The position numbers and the translations under genes are program-made. A DNA stretch of 64,000 nt from Gemmatimonadota bacterium. Its GTDB lineage: Bacteria > Gemmatimonadota > Gemmatimonadetes > Longimicrobiales > Gaopeijiaceae. Position 1 is the first letter of the stretch, and each line of letters starts with the position of its first letter. Below the pieces are notes generated by a model. It was not told where the DNA came from, did not search any database, and worked only from the letters and a program-made list of their open reading frames with translations. Positions 43,688-51,824 of this stretch are shown piece after piece. The stretch covers positions 202,846-266,845 of the forward strand of contig JBBEBG010000036.1 of the NCBI GenBank assembly GCA_040882465.1, in the 5' to 3' direction.

Positions 43688-44592
43688 CAGAAGTACCCCT
43701 CCCGCTTCCGGTCTTCCATCGCGGCCTCGGAACGCTTGTCGTCACTCCGCCCGCCCCGCTCGGTGACGCGGGCCACGGAGGTCTCCTGGATGATCTCGTC
43801 CACCGTCCCCGCCGCGGATTCGACGGCACCGGTGCAGGTCGCATCGCCGATCGTGCGAAAGCGCACGCGCGTCCGCACCTCCTCGTCGGTCGTGAGCACC
43901 CGGATGAATTCGGTGCGTGCGAGAAGCATCCCATTTCGACGGACGAGGGCCCGCTCGTGCGCAAAGTAGAGGGAGGGAATCGGAAGGTCCTCGTGCCGGA
44001 TGTACTGCCAAATGTCGAGCTCGGTCCAGTTCGACAGGGGAAAGACACGGAAGTGCTCGCCTGGGTTCTTTTTCCCATTGTAGAGGCTCCAGAGCTCGGG
44101 GCGCTGGTTTTTCGGGTCCCACTGGCCGAAGCGGTCGCGGTGGGAAAAAAAACGCTCCTTCGCGCGTGCCTTTTCCTCGTCGCGACGGGCTCCCCCGAGC
44201 GCGGCGTCCACCTGGAGCTCCCTCAGCGCGTCGAGGAGGGTGACCGTCTGGAGCGCGTTCCGACTCGCCTCGGGACCCTTCTCTTCTTTCGCCCTTCCCT
44301 GGTCGATGGAATCCTGCACGTAGCGGACGACGAGCTCGGCCTCCATCTCGGCCACAAAGCGGTCCCTGAATTCGATCGTCTCGGGAAAGTTGTGCCCCGT
44401 GTCCACATGGAGGAGGGGAAAGGGTATCGGGGCCGGATGGAAGGCCTTACGGGCGAGCCAGGCCATCACGATCGAGTCCTTTCCCCCGGAAAAGAGGAGA
44501 ATCGGCCGGTCGAACTGGGCCGCGACCTCACGGAAGACGTGGACCGCCTCGTTTTCGAGGGCCCTCAGGTGCCCCTGTACGCGTTGCTTCAT
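43687..44592 (-). CDS. cysD: Sulfate adenylyltransferase subunit 2
   Basis: CysD is the catalytic subunit that forms APS from ATP and sulfate. The 301-residue protein has the PP-loop SGGKDS (35-40), HVDTGHNFPET and the typical LFPLSNWTELDIWQYI-type region near residue 190, and ends in RKREGYF, a characteristic family C-terminus. It lies ten bases after cysQ and overlaps the fused cysN-cysC gene by one base. The three genes form a tight PAPS synthesis and turnover unit. Confidence 0.96.
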   Translation of the reverse strand: MKQRVQGHLRALENEAVHVFREVAAQFDRPILLFSGGKDSIVMAWLARKAFHPAPIPFPLLHVDTGHNFPETIEFRDRFVAEMEAELVVRYVQDSIDQGRAKEEKGPEASRNALQTVTLLDALRELQVDAALGGARRDEEKARAKERFFSHRDRFGQWDPKNQRPELWSLYNGKKNPGEHFRVFPLSNWTELDIWQYIRHEDLPIPSLYFAHERALVRRNGMLLARTEFIRVLTTDEEVRTRVRFRTIGDATCTGAVESAAGTVDEIIQETSVARVTERGGRSDDKRSEAAMEDRKREGYF

Positions 44593-44602
44593 CGCTATCC
44601 CT

Positions 44603-45463
44603 TCATCGTGGTGCCAGCCCCGCGCGCCCCAGGAGGTCGCGCCACGGGCCCGCCGGGTCCCCGACGGCGAGGAAGGGCAAGTTCGTCAGGGTCTCCTTGT
44701 TGTAACGCAGCGTGCCCCCGGAGCTCGCGCCGTCCAAGGTGAACACCCGTCCGCCCGCCGCCTCGAGCACACTCTGGGCGGCTCCCGTATCCCACTCCAT
44801 GGTGGGACGGTCCCGGAAGTAGAGGTCCGCCTTCCCCTCGGCGAGGAGACAGAACTTTAGGGAGCTCCCCATGCTGGTGAATTCCACGTTGTCCCCGAGC
44901 GCCCCTGCGAGCGCCTTCACCCCGGGCCCGGCGTGGTCGCGGCTCGCGACCAACACGGGGCGCCCGGCCCGGAAGCGCCGGGAGCTGATCGCGCGAAACG
45001 CGTCGTCGCCTTCCGCGGCCTCCGCGCCCCACCCCTCCGCGCCCCTGAAGGTCCGGCCCAGGGCAGGGGCGTGAACGATCCCGGCGATCGGCCGTCCCCC
45101 CTCCACGAAAGCGACGTTCACCGTGAATTCCCCCGTTCCCTTCAGGAACTCCTTGGTGCCGTCCACGGGATCCACGAGCCAGAAACGATCCCAGTTCGCC
45201 CGGTCCCGGATCGCTTCCGGGTCCGACTCTTCGGAGAGGCATGGGGTCCCCGGAAGGAGCGTGCCCAATTCACGCTCGAGGGTGAGGTGTGCGGCCCGGT
45301 CGGCGACGGTCAGGGGAGACCCGTCCCCCTTCTCTTCCGTCGGAAGGGTCGGGGAGTGGCGCAGGACCTCCTCGCCGGTACGACGCACGATCGCCGTGAG
45401 ATCATCGAGCGAAAAGGGAAGCCGAGTCCTTAGCGAGGCGCCTCCCTCCCCTTCACAATCCAC
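44603..45463 (-). CDS. cysQ: 3'(2'),5'-bisphosphate nucleotidase
   Basis: CysQ removes the 3'-phosphate of PAP and PAPS, so it clears the by-product of sulfotransfer and limits PAPS. The 286-residue member of the inositol-monophosphatase family has the metal ligands Glu78/Glu79 (LSEES) and DPVDGT (98-103), and the late WDTGAA motif. The best start is a GTG at 45463, which lies inside the 3' end of the dehydrogenase gene and gives a 34-base overlap. No ATG occurs near the expected N-terminus, so the exact start is uncertain. It is followed by cysD after ten bases. Confidence 0.88.
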   Translation of the reverse strand: MDCEGEGGASLRTRLPFSLDDLTAIVRRTGEEVLRHSPTLPTEEKGDGSPLTVADRAAHLTLERELGTLLPGTPCLSEESDPEAIRDRANWDRFWLVDPVDGTKEFLKGTGEFTVNVAFVEGGRPIAGIVHAPALGRTFRGAEGWGAEAAEGDDAFRAISSRRFRAGRPVLVASRDHAGPGVKALAGALGDNVEFTSMGSSLKFCLLAEGKADLYFRDRPTMEWDTGAAQSVLEAAGGRVFTLDGASSGGTLRYNKETLTNLPFLAVGDPAGPWRDLLGRAGLAPR

Positions 45464-46773
45464 CGCGGCGCACGCCCCCCCACCTGTTCGCCGGTCACCT
45501 TGGCGGTCGCATTCCTCGAGTCCACCAGGACCCTGGAGTGCTCGAGAATGCGCCCCAGATCGAAGCTCGAGTGATCCGTTACGAGCAGCACGGCATCGGC
45601 GGACCGGAGTACCTCATCGGTGAGCGGGACCCCCGTCCAGCGCTTCCCGTCATCCTCGTACGACTCGATATACGGGTCATGGAAGAGGACCTCCGCCCCC
45701 TCGCGCTCGAGATCCTTTATGATCTCGAGGGCCGGCGACTCGCGGATGTCGTCAATATCCTTCTTGTACGCCACGCCGAGAAGGAGGATGCGCGAGCCGT
45801 TCACCGCCTTTCGTTCGCGGTTCAGCGCCTCGCGGACCTTGCCCACCATGAAGTGAGGCATCTCCGCGTTGATCTCGGACGCGAGCTCGATGAAGCGCGT
45901 CCGATAATCGAGAGTGCGCATCTTCCAGGACAGATAGTGCGGGTCCACCGGGATGCAGTGTCCCCCGAGGCCGGGACCCGGAGTGAAGCGCATGAATCCG
46001 AAGGGTTTCGTGGCCGCCGCGTCCACGACCTCCCAGATGTCCACCCCGAGGCGGTCGGCGATCTGAGCCGTTTCGTTCACGAGGGCGATGTTGACCGCCC
46101 GGAAGGTGTTTTCGAGGATCTTCACCATCTCCGCGGCCTCCGGGGAGGAGACCGGGACCATCGTCTCGATGAAACGCCGGTACGCCGCCAGGCCGGCCTC
46201 GAGGCAGGCCGGAGTGATCCCCCCGATGACCTTCGGGGTGTTCCGCGTTCCCCAGGCGGGATTCCCCGGATCTATCCGCTCGGGAGAGAAGCTGAGGTAG
46301 AAGTCCTTCCCGACCTGGAGCCCCCGAGCCTCGAAGAGGGGGAGGAGGACGTCCCTCGTCGTCCCCGGATAGGTCGTGGATTCGAGGACGATGAGCTGGC
46401 CCGGGCGAAGCGTCGCCGCCACGGCTTGCCCCGCCGCGAGGATATAGGAGATGTCAGGGTCCCTCGTCTTCGAAAGCGGGGTTGGAACGCAGATCGAGAT
46501 GACGGACGCCTCCCCGAGGCGGGCCATGTCGTCGGTCGCCTCGAGGAGTCCCGCCTCTCGAAGCGCGGCCACCTCCTCGGAGGGAACGTCCTGGATGTGG
46601 CTCCGCCCCTCCTGGATCCCCTGCACCACGTCCTTCTTCACGTCGAACGCGATGACGCGGCACCCGCTCTTCCCGATTTCCACCGCGAGGGGAAGGCCGA
46701 CGTAGCCCAACCCCAACACCCCGAAAATCACGTCGTCGCCGCCGAAACGGTCGGCGAGTGAGGACTTGGCCAT
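45430..46773 (-). CDS. Nucleotide-sugar dehydrogenase, UDP-N-acetyl-hexosamine type
   Basis: The 447-residue protein belongs to the WecC/WbpA/VipA branch that oxidises UDP-N-acetyl-hexosamines to uronates. It shows GLGYVGLP (21-28), ESTTYPGTT, the SPERIDPGN segment and the catalytic Cys273 in GLGGHCIPVDPHYL. It ends with GVAYKKDIDDIRESPALEI. SPERIDPG and GHCIPVDP are typical of the HexNAc branch, in contrast to ugd at 40321. AAGGA eight bases before 46773 supports the start. With the DegT-type aminotransferase at 35281 it could make a diacetamido-uronate for surface glycans. The downstream cysQ start overlaps its end. Confidence 0.9.
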   Translation of the reverse strand: MAKSSLADRFGGDDVIFGVLGLGYVGLPLAVEIGKSGCRVIAFDVKKDVVQGIQEGRSHIQDVPSEEVAALREAGLLEATDDMARLGEASVISICVPTPLSKTRDPDISYILAAGQAVAATLRPGQLIVLESTTYPGTTRDVLLPLFEARGLQVGKDFYLSFSPERIDPGNPAWGTRNTPKVIGGITPACLEAGLAAYRRFIETMVPVSSPEAAEMVKILENTFRAVNIALVNETAQIADRLGVDIWEVVDAAATKPFGFMRFTPGPGLGGHCIPVDPHYLSWKMRTLDYRTRFIELASEINAEMPHFMVGKVREALNRERKAVNGSRILLLGVAYKKDIDDIRESPALEIIKDLEREGAEVLFHDPYIESYEDDGKRWTGVPLTDEVLRSADAVLLVTDHSSFDLGRILEHSRVLVDSRNATAKVTGEQVGGRAPRWIVKGREAPR

Positions 46774-46843
46774 TCGGCGCTTCCTTTGCGTAGTTCGTCC
46801 GGCGATCGAGCCCACACCGATACGGCCCCCCCGGGCGGCCGGG

Positions 46844-46872
46844 AATATCGCGGAGGGAAGAAGGGCGGGCAA
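46844..46872 (-). promoter_or_regulatory. Candidate promoter for the nucleotide-sugar dehydrogenase gene
   Basis: On the minus strand TTGCCC (46867-46872) is separated by 17 bases from GATATT (46844-46849), in the gap between hemD and the dehydrogenase gene. Each hexamer matches consensus at four of six positions. A promoter here would separate the sugar/sulfate genes from the ribosomal and hemD transcript. This is a weak match. Confidence 0.28.
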
Positions 46873-46899
46873 CGCGTGGAATCGCGTTGATGCGGTGTT

Positions 46900-47724
46900 T
46901 CAAGGCCCCTGGGTCCTCGCGCGCGCCCATCTCTCGGCCCCCGCGACCACCCCCTCCAGCGTGTGGGGGTCGGCGATCTCCTGGGGGGGAATTCCCAGGC
47001 GTTCGAGGGCCCCGGCGGTCGCGGGCCCGATCGCAACGACTCCCACGCCCGGGGGGAGAGATCTCCGGGCGCCCCAGCTGGCGGCGAAGCTCCGGGCCGC
47101 GGACCCGGCCGTGAAGGTCAACAGATCGATCTTCCCGGCGGCCACGTCCGCGCCGAGGCGGGCGGCCTCGGCCTCGTCGGGCGCCGTCTCGTACGCCGTG
47201 ACGACCTCCACCGAAAATCCCGCCTCCGAGAGCTCCCCGGGAATCGTGTCGCTCCCCTCCTCGGCGCGGGGAAAAAGAATGCGGAGCCCACGGCCTCCAC
47301 CCTCTTCTCGCAGTGCCGCAACGATCCCTTCCGCCCGAAAGCGATCCGGAACGAGGTGGACCGGAAAGCCCGCCTCCCGGAGCGCGGCCGCCGTGGCCGG
47401 TCCCACGGCGCAAATTCGAAGGGAGGACGCGCCGATGCCGGCGGGGGAGATCCCGGCACTCGAGAGTGCCTCGGAAAGCGGCTCCACGGTGCGGGCCGAG
47501 GTGACGACCACCCAGTCGAAGTCGAAGAACCCGGACACGGCGGCGTGTAGCCCCGGCGGGTCGGTCGCGGGAAGGGTGCGGGTCAGAGCGTAATGCAGGG
47601 GTCGGGCGCCGCGCGCCCGGAGGAGGACCGAAAGCCGGTCCTCGGAGGAGCCCGAGCGGGCCCGAGTGACGGCGACCCGAAGGTCTCTGAGAGTCTCGGA
47701 GGGGGAACCCGGCCGAACCGTCAG
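46900..47724 (-). CDS. hemD: Uroporphyrinogen-III synthase
   Basis: HemD closes hydroxymethylbilane to uroporphyrinogen III in haem synthesis. The protein of about 274 residues has LRVAVTRAR at its start, [46 protein letters not shown] and [16 protein letters not shown]. These are the weakly conserved landmarks of the two-lobed fold. No ATG, GTG or TTG lies at the expected N-terminus. The CTG at 47724 overlaps the rpmB stop (CTGA) and follows GGGAG at eight bases, so I take it as start. A GTG at 47784, deeper in rpmB, is the alternative. No other haem gene is near, which is unusual for hemD. Confidence 0.8.
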   Translation of the reverse strand: MTVRPGSPSETLRDLRVAVTRARSGSSEDRLSVLLRARGARPLHYALTRTLPATDPPGLHAAVSGFFDFDWVVVTSARTVEPLSEALSSAGISPAGIGASSLRICAVGPATAAALREAGFPVHLVPDRFRAEGIVAALREEGGGRGLRILFPRAEEGSDTIPGELSEAGFSVEVVTAYETAPDEAEAARLGADVAAGKIDLLTFTAGSAARSFAASWGARRSLPPGVGVVAIGPATAGALERLGIPPQEIADPHTLEGVVAGAERWARARTQGP

Positions 47725-47942
47725 TCCCGGTCTCCCAACGGGTTCAGCGCGGGGGCGCGCTTCACCTTTCCGGCCGAGATACACGAGGTACAGACCCGAA
47801 CGCGGCGCCGCTCGCCCGCGGCGTCCACGATCTTCACGGGCTGAATATTGGGGAGCCAGCGCCGCCTCGTCTTGTTGTTCGCGTGGCTGACCCGGTTTCC
47901 ACTCCCCGGTCCCTTCCCGCAAACGTAGCAGACTCGTGCCAT
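47721..47942 (-). CDS. rpmB: Ribosomal protein L28
   Basis: L28 is a small protein of the large subunit near the E-site. The 73-residue product begins [16 protein letters not shown] and has the full zinc-ribbon set Cys5, Cys8, Cys51 and Cys54, so it is the zinc-binding form. KTRRRWLPN is the conserved RNA-binding core. The gene is not part of the classical S10-spc-alpha series, yet here it lies just beyond rplQ with one small gene between. Its stop overlaps the probable hemD start. L28 genes elsewhere often pair with L33 or L31; neither is seen here. Confidence 0.95.
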   Translation of the reverse strand: MARVCYVCGKGPGSGNRVSHANNKTRRRWLPNIQPVKIVDAAGERRRVRVCTSCISAGKVKRAPALNPLGDRD

Positions 47943-47951
47943 TCTATCCTC

Positions 47952-48479
47952 TTAATTCGTGCCCGCAGGCGCCGGGGCGGCACCGGCCGGTTGCGTCACC
48001 TGAATCGTCTGCGCCGCGAGAAAGCTCGGGACCGAGCCGACCGCCATCCGATGGGCCGGGTTGGTGAAGACTCCCTCGGCGTCCCATGCCTGAAGCACGC
48101 TATCCGTCATCACCACCACCTGCCCAGTCACCCGTGTCCGGTCCCCCGGGGCGACCTGGATCCCCGGGGTCCCCGTGGGAGCCGGAAGCCTCACGAGATA
48201 GGGCGATCCGTCCGGCAGCGCGAAGAAAAAGGCCTGGGCACCGATGATCTCCTGCACCTCGACCCCGTCGAGGTCCGCAGGCGTATTCATGTATGCCATC
48301 GGGTTCATCGCGAACTGGCCGAGCGAAACCGCGGGCGACGGCATCGCCTCGCCTTCCTCCGCCACCGCGACCTCGGACGGCTCCGAGACGATCGAGAGCC
48401 AATAAAGAAAGAGCCCCATCACCACGAAGGCCACGATCATCGAGACGGTGCCGAACACTCCGCCACTCTGCTTCGCCAT
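47952..48479 (-). CDS. Membrane-anchored protein of unknown function between rplQ and rpmB
   Basis: The 175-residue product has a single transmembrane segment (about 10-30, VSMIVAFVVMGLFLYWLSIV) with the rest outside. The outer part is rich in short beta-strand-like stretches: LDGVEVQEIIGAQAFFFAL, SPYLVRLPAP, GDRTRVTGQVVVMTD and AAQTIQVTQ. The RVTGQVVVM pattern recalls small OB-fold domains, but I cannot name a family. It ends in an alanine/proline tail. It lies 37 bases after rplQ and nine bases before rpmB, all on one strand, so it is probably co-transcribed with ribosomal genes. That is an odd setting for a membrane protein. Confidence 0.6.
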   Translation of the reverse strand: MAKQSGGVFGTVSMIVAFVVMGLFLYWLSIVSEPSEVAVAEEGEAMPSPAVSLGQFAMNPMAYMNTPADLDGVEVQEIIGAQAFFFALPDGSPYLVRLPAPTGTPGIQVAPGDRTRVTGQVVVMTDSVLQAWDAEGVFTNPAHRMAVGSVPSFLAAQTIQVTQPAGAAPAPAGTN

Positions 48480-48516
48480 AGTCCCCTCTCCGGTTCCCGC
48501 TTGTTAGGCTTGTCGG

Positions 48517-48882
48517 TTACCCGTCGGCCCGATCCACGAGCTCGATCAAGGCCATCTCCGCGGCGTCGCCCCGGCGATGCCCGAGCTTCAGGATGCGGGT
48601 GTATCCGCCGGGACGCTCCTGGAAACGCGGACCGAGCTCGTCGAAGAGCTTCCCGAGCACATCCCGGTCGTGGATGTGCCGCCCCGCCCGTCGCCGCGCG
48701 TGCAGGTCTCCCTGGCGCGCGAGCGTGATCAGCCGCTCGGCGTAAGGGCGGAGCTCTTTCGCCTTCGCCGTAGTCGTTTCGATCCGCTCGTGCCGGAACA
48801 GGCTTATAGCCAGATTCCGGAGCGTCGCGCGCCGGTGGGACACCGTGCGTGAAAGCTGTCGGCCGGTTTTCCGGTGCCGCAT
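48517..48882 (-). CDS. rplQ: Ribosomal protein L17
   Basis: L17 binds 23S rRNA near the exit tunnel. The 121-residue protein opens with [12 protein letters not shown] and [17 protein letters not shown], the family signature, and has the [20 protein letters not shown] core. It ends at about the usual length of bacterial L17. As usual it follows rpoA as the last gene of the alpha segment, 69 bases downstream of it. The next genes on the strand are a small membrane protein and rpmB, which extend the locus beyond the classical end. Confidence 0.97.
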   Translation of the reverse strand: MRHRKTGRQLSRTVSHRRATLRNLAISLFRHERIETTTAKAKELRPYAERLITLARQGDLHARRRAGRHIHDRDVLGKLFDELGPRFQERPGGYTRILKLGHRRGDAAEMALIELVDRADG

Positions 48883-48951
48883 GGTCGTTTTCCCTCCGTC
48901 GAGCCCCCCAAAGGGGAGCCTCCAATTATTCGTCCGCCCGCGGCGGCGTCT

Positions 48952-50013
48952 CTACTCGTCTTCGGCCTGAACCGGCAGCGCCGCACCGTCCTCGTCCACA
49001 AAAAAGAACTGCCCGTCGTCCCGTTCGGTGATGCGCATTCCGAAGCGGAGGTCGTGTTCCGCGAGGAAGTCCTGGATCTCCTTCAGCGACTTCTTCCCGA
49101 AGTTCTCGATTCCGAGCATCTCTTCCTCGGTCTTCTGGATCAACTCTCCGAGCGTCCGGATGTTCTCCTTCTGGAGAGAGTTCCGGGAACGCACGCTGAG
49201 CTCCGCGAGATCCTCGATCGGCCGTCCGAAGAGATCCTGCACCGACTCCGGAACGGGGCTCGCACCCTGAGGAGCCGGACGCGGGAGATCTTCTCCGCCG
49301 AAAAAGAGGAGGTATTCGAGGTGTTTGCGCAGGAGCATGCCAGCGGCCGCCAGAGCCTGTTCCGGGCTGACCGAGCCGTCAGTCTCTACGAAGAAGGTCA
49401 GCCGGTCGAAGTCGGTTCGCTGCCCGACCCGGGTCTCGAGGACCTGAAAGTTGGCGCGCCGGACCGGATTGTAGATCGAGTCCACGCACACGAGGTCCAC
49501 CGGCGAGCCCTTTTCGACCGTGTGCTGATCCGCCAGGACGAAGCCCCGTCCCTTGTCGATCCGGATCTCCATTCGGAAGTCGCGCGACTCCTGAAGCGTG
49601 AGGATGTGGTGCTCCGGATCCAGGACCCGCACGCCCGACTTCGGCTGAATGCTGGCGCCGGTGATCGCGCCGGCCTTTTTCGTCTTGATCTCGAGAGTGA
49701 CCTCGTCCACGTCATCGTCGAGCACGACGATGAGCGCCTTGATGTTCTGGATGACCTGGTGCACGTCCTCCACGACTCCGGGGATCGTCTGGTGCTCGTG
49801 TACCACTCCCTCGATTCGGAAGGCCCAGGCCGCCGCACCCCGCAGGGACGAGAGAAGCACGCGCCGGACAGAATTCCCCAACGTGTGTCCGTAGCCCCGC
49901 TCGAGCGGTTCGACGAGGAACTCCCCGATCCTTCCGTCCTCCGACATCTGGACGGTTTCTACCTTTTCGGGAAGAACCAGTCCGGTCAGATCAATGTCCA
50001 CCATCTCCTCCAT
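48952..50013 (-). CDS. rpoA: RNA polymerase alpha subunit
   Basis: Alpha dimerises to nucleate RNA polymerase, and its C-terminal domain binds UP elements and activators. The 353-residue protein has the N-terminal domain to about 240, with GYGHTLGNSVRRVLLSSL as the dimerisation helix. A linker and the C-terminal domain follow (about 265-340), with ELSVRSRNSLQKENI holding the DNA-binding arginine. It ends in an acidic tail with an extra FGMRITERDDGQFFF strand region, slightly longer than the E. coli protein. The start is the ATG at 50013; an in-frame ATG three codons later is possible. Order rpsD-rpoA-rplQ is classical. Confidence 0.97.
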   Translation of the reverse strand: MEEMVDIDLTGLVLPEKVETVQMSEDGRIGEFLVEPLERGYGHTLGNSVRRVLLSSLRGAAAWAFRIEGVVHEHQTIPGVVEDVHQVIQNIKALIVVLDDDVDEVTLEIKTKKAGAITGASIQPKSGVRVLDPEHHILTLQESRDFRMEIRIDKGRGFVLADQHTVEKGSPVDLVCVDSIYNPVRRANFQVLETRVGQRTDFDRLTFFVETDGSVSPEQALAAAGMLLRKHLEYLLFFGGEDLPRPAPQGASPVPESVQDLFGRPIEDLAELSVRSRNSLQKENIRTLGELIQKTEEEMLGIENFGKKSLKEIQDFLAEHDLRFGMRITERDDGQFFFVDEDGAALPVQAEDE

Positions 50014-50036
50014 GCCTGCGGCGCGGGGGGTTCGGG

Positions 50037-50672
50037 TTACTTGGAGTAAAGCTCCACGATGAGCTGCTCCTCGACCTCCATCGGGATGTCGGCCCTGGTG
50101 GGCGCCCTCACGATGCGGGCCACGCGGTTCTTTTCATCGAGCGTCAGCCACTCCGGAAGCTTCGGGCGCGTCCTCAGCCCAAGGCTCACGGCGACGGGGT
50201 CGAGATCCCGTGACGCGCTCCGCACGGAAACGTCATCCCCCGCACGAAGGTGATAACTCGGGATGTCCACGAGCTCTCCGTTGACTTCGACATGGCGGTG
50301 CCGCACCAACTGGCGCGCCTGATTCCGGCTCGACGCGAGGCCGAGGCGGAAAACAACGTTGTCCAGCCGGGTTTCGAGCGCAACGAGAAGGTTCTCGCCG
50401 GTAACTCCGCCCTGCTGGCTCGCTTTTTGGAAGAGATTCCGGAACTGCCGCTCTTGCAGCCCGTACATCCGCTTCACCTTCTGCTTTTCGCGAAGCTGCA
50501 CCGCGTACTCGGACTGCTTGCGACGACGCGCCTGCGCGGGGCCGTGCTGGCCCGGCGGATACGCGCGGCGGTCCACGGGACACTTCTCCGTGTAGCACTT
50601 CTGCCCCTTCAGGAAAAGCTTCTGTCCCTCGCGGCGGCAGAGCTTACAGGCCGATCCAGTATGACGAGCCAT
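50037..50672 (-). CDS. rpsD: Ribosomal protein S4, zinc-binding form
   Basis: S4 initiates assembly of the 30S body. The 211-residue protein has Cys9, Cys12, Cys26 and Cys31, the zinc site of the C+ type. The conserved PPGQHG and KQKVKRMYGLQERQFR regions and an S4 RNA-binding domain (about 100-165, LDNVVFRLGLASSRNQARQL) follow. The C-terminus IVELYSK is standard. It lies 23 bases before rpoA in transcription order. S4 often represses its own operon, but no target structure was recognised. Confidence 0.97.
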   Translation of the reverse strand: MARHTGSACKLCRREGQKLFLKGQKCYTEKCPVDRRAYPPGQHGPAQARRRKQSEYAVQLREKQKVKRMYGLQERQFRNLFQKASQQGGVTGENLLVALETRLDNVVFRLGLASSRNQARQLVRHRHVEVNGELVDIPSYHLRAGDDVSVRSASRDLDPVAVSLGLRTRPKLPEWLTLDEKNRVARIVRAPTRADIPMEVEEQLIVELYSK

Positions 50673-50723
50673 CAGGCACCTTGTGCGATCGAGCGAAGTT
50701 CGGAGTGAGGGTTCAGCGACCCG

Positions 50724-51134
50724 CTAAACGCGCCGTTTTTTCGGCGGGCGGCAGCCGTTGTGCGGGAGCGGAGTCACGTCCTCGATGGACTTCACATGAA
50801 GACCGGCCGTAGCGAGGGCGGAAATCGCCGACTCCCGCCCCGAGCCCGGACCCTGGACGCGCACGTGCACGCGCCGCACGCCGAGGGCATAAGCGTCCCG
50901 CCCGGCCTGCTCGGCGGCCATCGTGGCGGCGAAGGGAGTGGACTTCTTCGAGCCCTTGAACCCCGCCTTTCCGGCGCTCGACCAGGTGACGACGTCGCCC
51001 TTACTGTCGGCAATCGTCACGATCGTGTTGTTGAAGGTCGCCTTGATGTGGACGACCCCCTCCGCCTCGACCACGCGCTTCGACCGCTTTCCGCGCGTCG
51101 TCGGCTTCGCTTCACCTGGACCCGTCGTGGTCAA
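50724..51134 (-). CDS. rpsK: Ribosomal protein S11
   Basis: S11 lies in the platform of the 30S subunit. The 136-residue protein contains [39 protein letters not shown] and the C-terminal [18 protein letters not shown] signature. Translation appears to begin at a TTG codon at 51134, behind a purine-rich GAGGGGGTGGGGG tract; no ATG lies near the N-terminus. The first 20 residues form a basic extension before the conserved core. Order rpmJ-rpsM-rpsK-rpsD-rpoA is classical. Confidence 0.95.
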   Translation of the reverse strand: MTTTGPGEAKPTTRGKRSKRVVEAEGVVHIKATFNNTIVTIADSKGDVVTWSSAGKAGFKGSKKSTPFAATMAAEQAGRDAYALGVRRVHVRVQGPGSGRESAISALATAGLHVKSIEDVTPLPHNGCRPPKKRRV

Positions 51135-51188
51135 ACCCCCACCCCCTCAAATTTGGACGGCCAAGCGGCCACCGGACTCTCCGGCGAC

Positions 51189-51569
51189 CTACTTCTTCGG
51201 CGCCTTCTTCTTTCCCGCGATCGCGCGGCGCTTCCCCTTGTGGGTGCGCGCGTTGGTGCTGGTCCGCTGTCCGCGCACCGGCAAGCCCCGCCGGTGCCGG
51301 ACGCCCCGATAACACCCGATGTCCATCAACCGCTTGATGTTCATCGAGGTCTCGGTACGGAGCGCTCCCTCGACCTTGAATTTCGACTCGATCTCGCGAC
51401 GGAGCCGGGCGATGTCGTCGTCCGTGAGGTCCTGAGTGCGCGTGTCCGGGCTGATCCCAGCCGCCTCGAGAATCTCGTTCGAACGAGGCCGCCCGATCCC
51501 GAAGATATAGGTCAGCGCGATCTCGATTCGCTTGTTGCGAGGGAGGTCAACTCCCGCGATGCGTGCCAT
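51189..51569 (-). CDS. rpsM: Ribosomal protein S13
   Basis: S13 contacts the 50S subunit and the P-site tRNA at the head of the 30S. The 126-residue protein opens [20 protein letters not shown] and has [14 protein letters not shown], the helix-two-turn-helix motif. [25 protein letters not shown] is the RNA-binding part (shown in two overlapping stretches: [15 protein letters not shown] and [10 protein letters not shown]). It ends in a lysine-rich KKKAPKK tail. It follows rpmJ by 41 bases and precedes rpsK by 54. Confidence 0.97.
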   Translation of the reverse strand: MARIAGVDLPRNKRIEIALTYIFGIGRPRSNEILEAAGISPDTRTQDLTDDDIARLRREIESKFKVEGALRTETSMNIKRLMDIGCYRGVRHRRGLPVRGQRTSTNARTHKGKRRAIAGKKKAPKK

Positions 51570-51610
51570 TGGGTCTCCTGAACTTCAGCAGGGCGCCGAG
51601 ACGGCGTGCC

Positions 51611-51727
51611 TCAGCCCTGACGCTGCTTGTGGCGGGGGTTCCGCTTGCAGATAATCCGCACGACACCAGCACGGCGAACGACTTTGCAGTGTTCGCAGAT
51701 CGGTCGGACACTTGTGCGCACCTTCAT
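51611..51727 (-). CDS. rpmJ: Ribosomal protein L36, zinc-binding form
   Basis: L36 is the smallest large-subunit protein and stabilises 23S rRNA. The 38-residue product begins [17 protein letters not shown] and has the zinc ligands Cys11, Cys14, Cys27 and His33. This is the ancestral C+ form rather than the zinc-free paralogue. GAGGT five bases before the ATG is a good ribosome-binding site. It is the first gene after the promoter at 51763-51791 and precedes rpsM. In many bacteria infA would lie just before it; here it does not. Confidence 0.96.
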   Translation of the reverse strand: MKVRTSVRPICEHCKVVRRAGVVRIICKRNPRHKQRQG

Positions 51728-51762
51728 CGGGACCTCGCCAGGCGTTCATTGTAGAGCTTAGA

Positions 51763-51791
51763 AGTATAATCCCCAGGCCGCATGCCCTCAA
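51763..51791 (-). promoter_or_regulatory. Sigma-70-type promoter upstream of rpmJ
   Basis: On the minus strand TTGAGG (51786-51791) is separated by exactly 17 bases from TATACT (51763-51768). The hexamers match consensus at four and five of six positions and lie about 36 bases before the rpmJ ATG, in the only AT-rich patch of the intergenic stretch. It would give rpmJ-rpsM-rpsK-rpsD-rpoA-rplQ their own transcript. Confidence 0.6.
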
Positions 51792-51824
51792 GGATGCCCC
51801 GACGTTCTCGAGGCCCCCCCGGTC

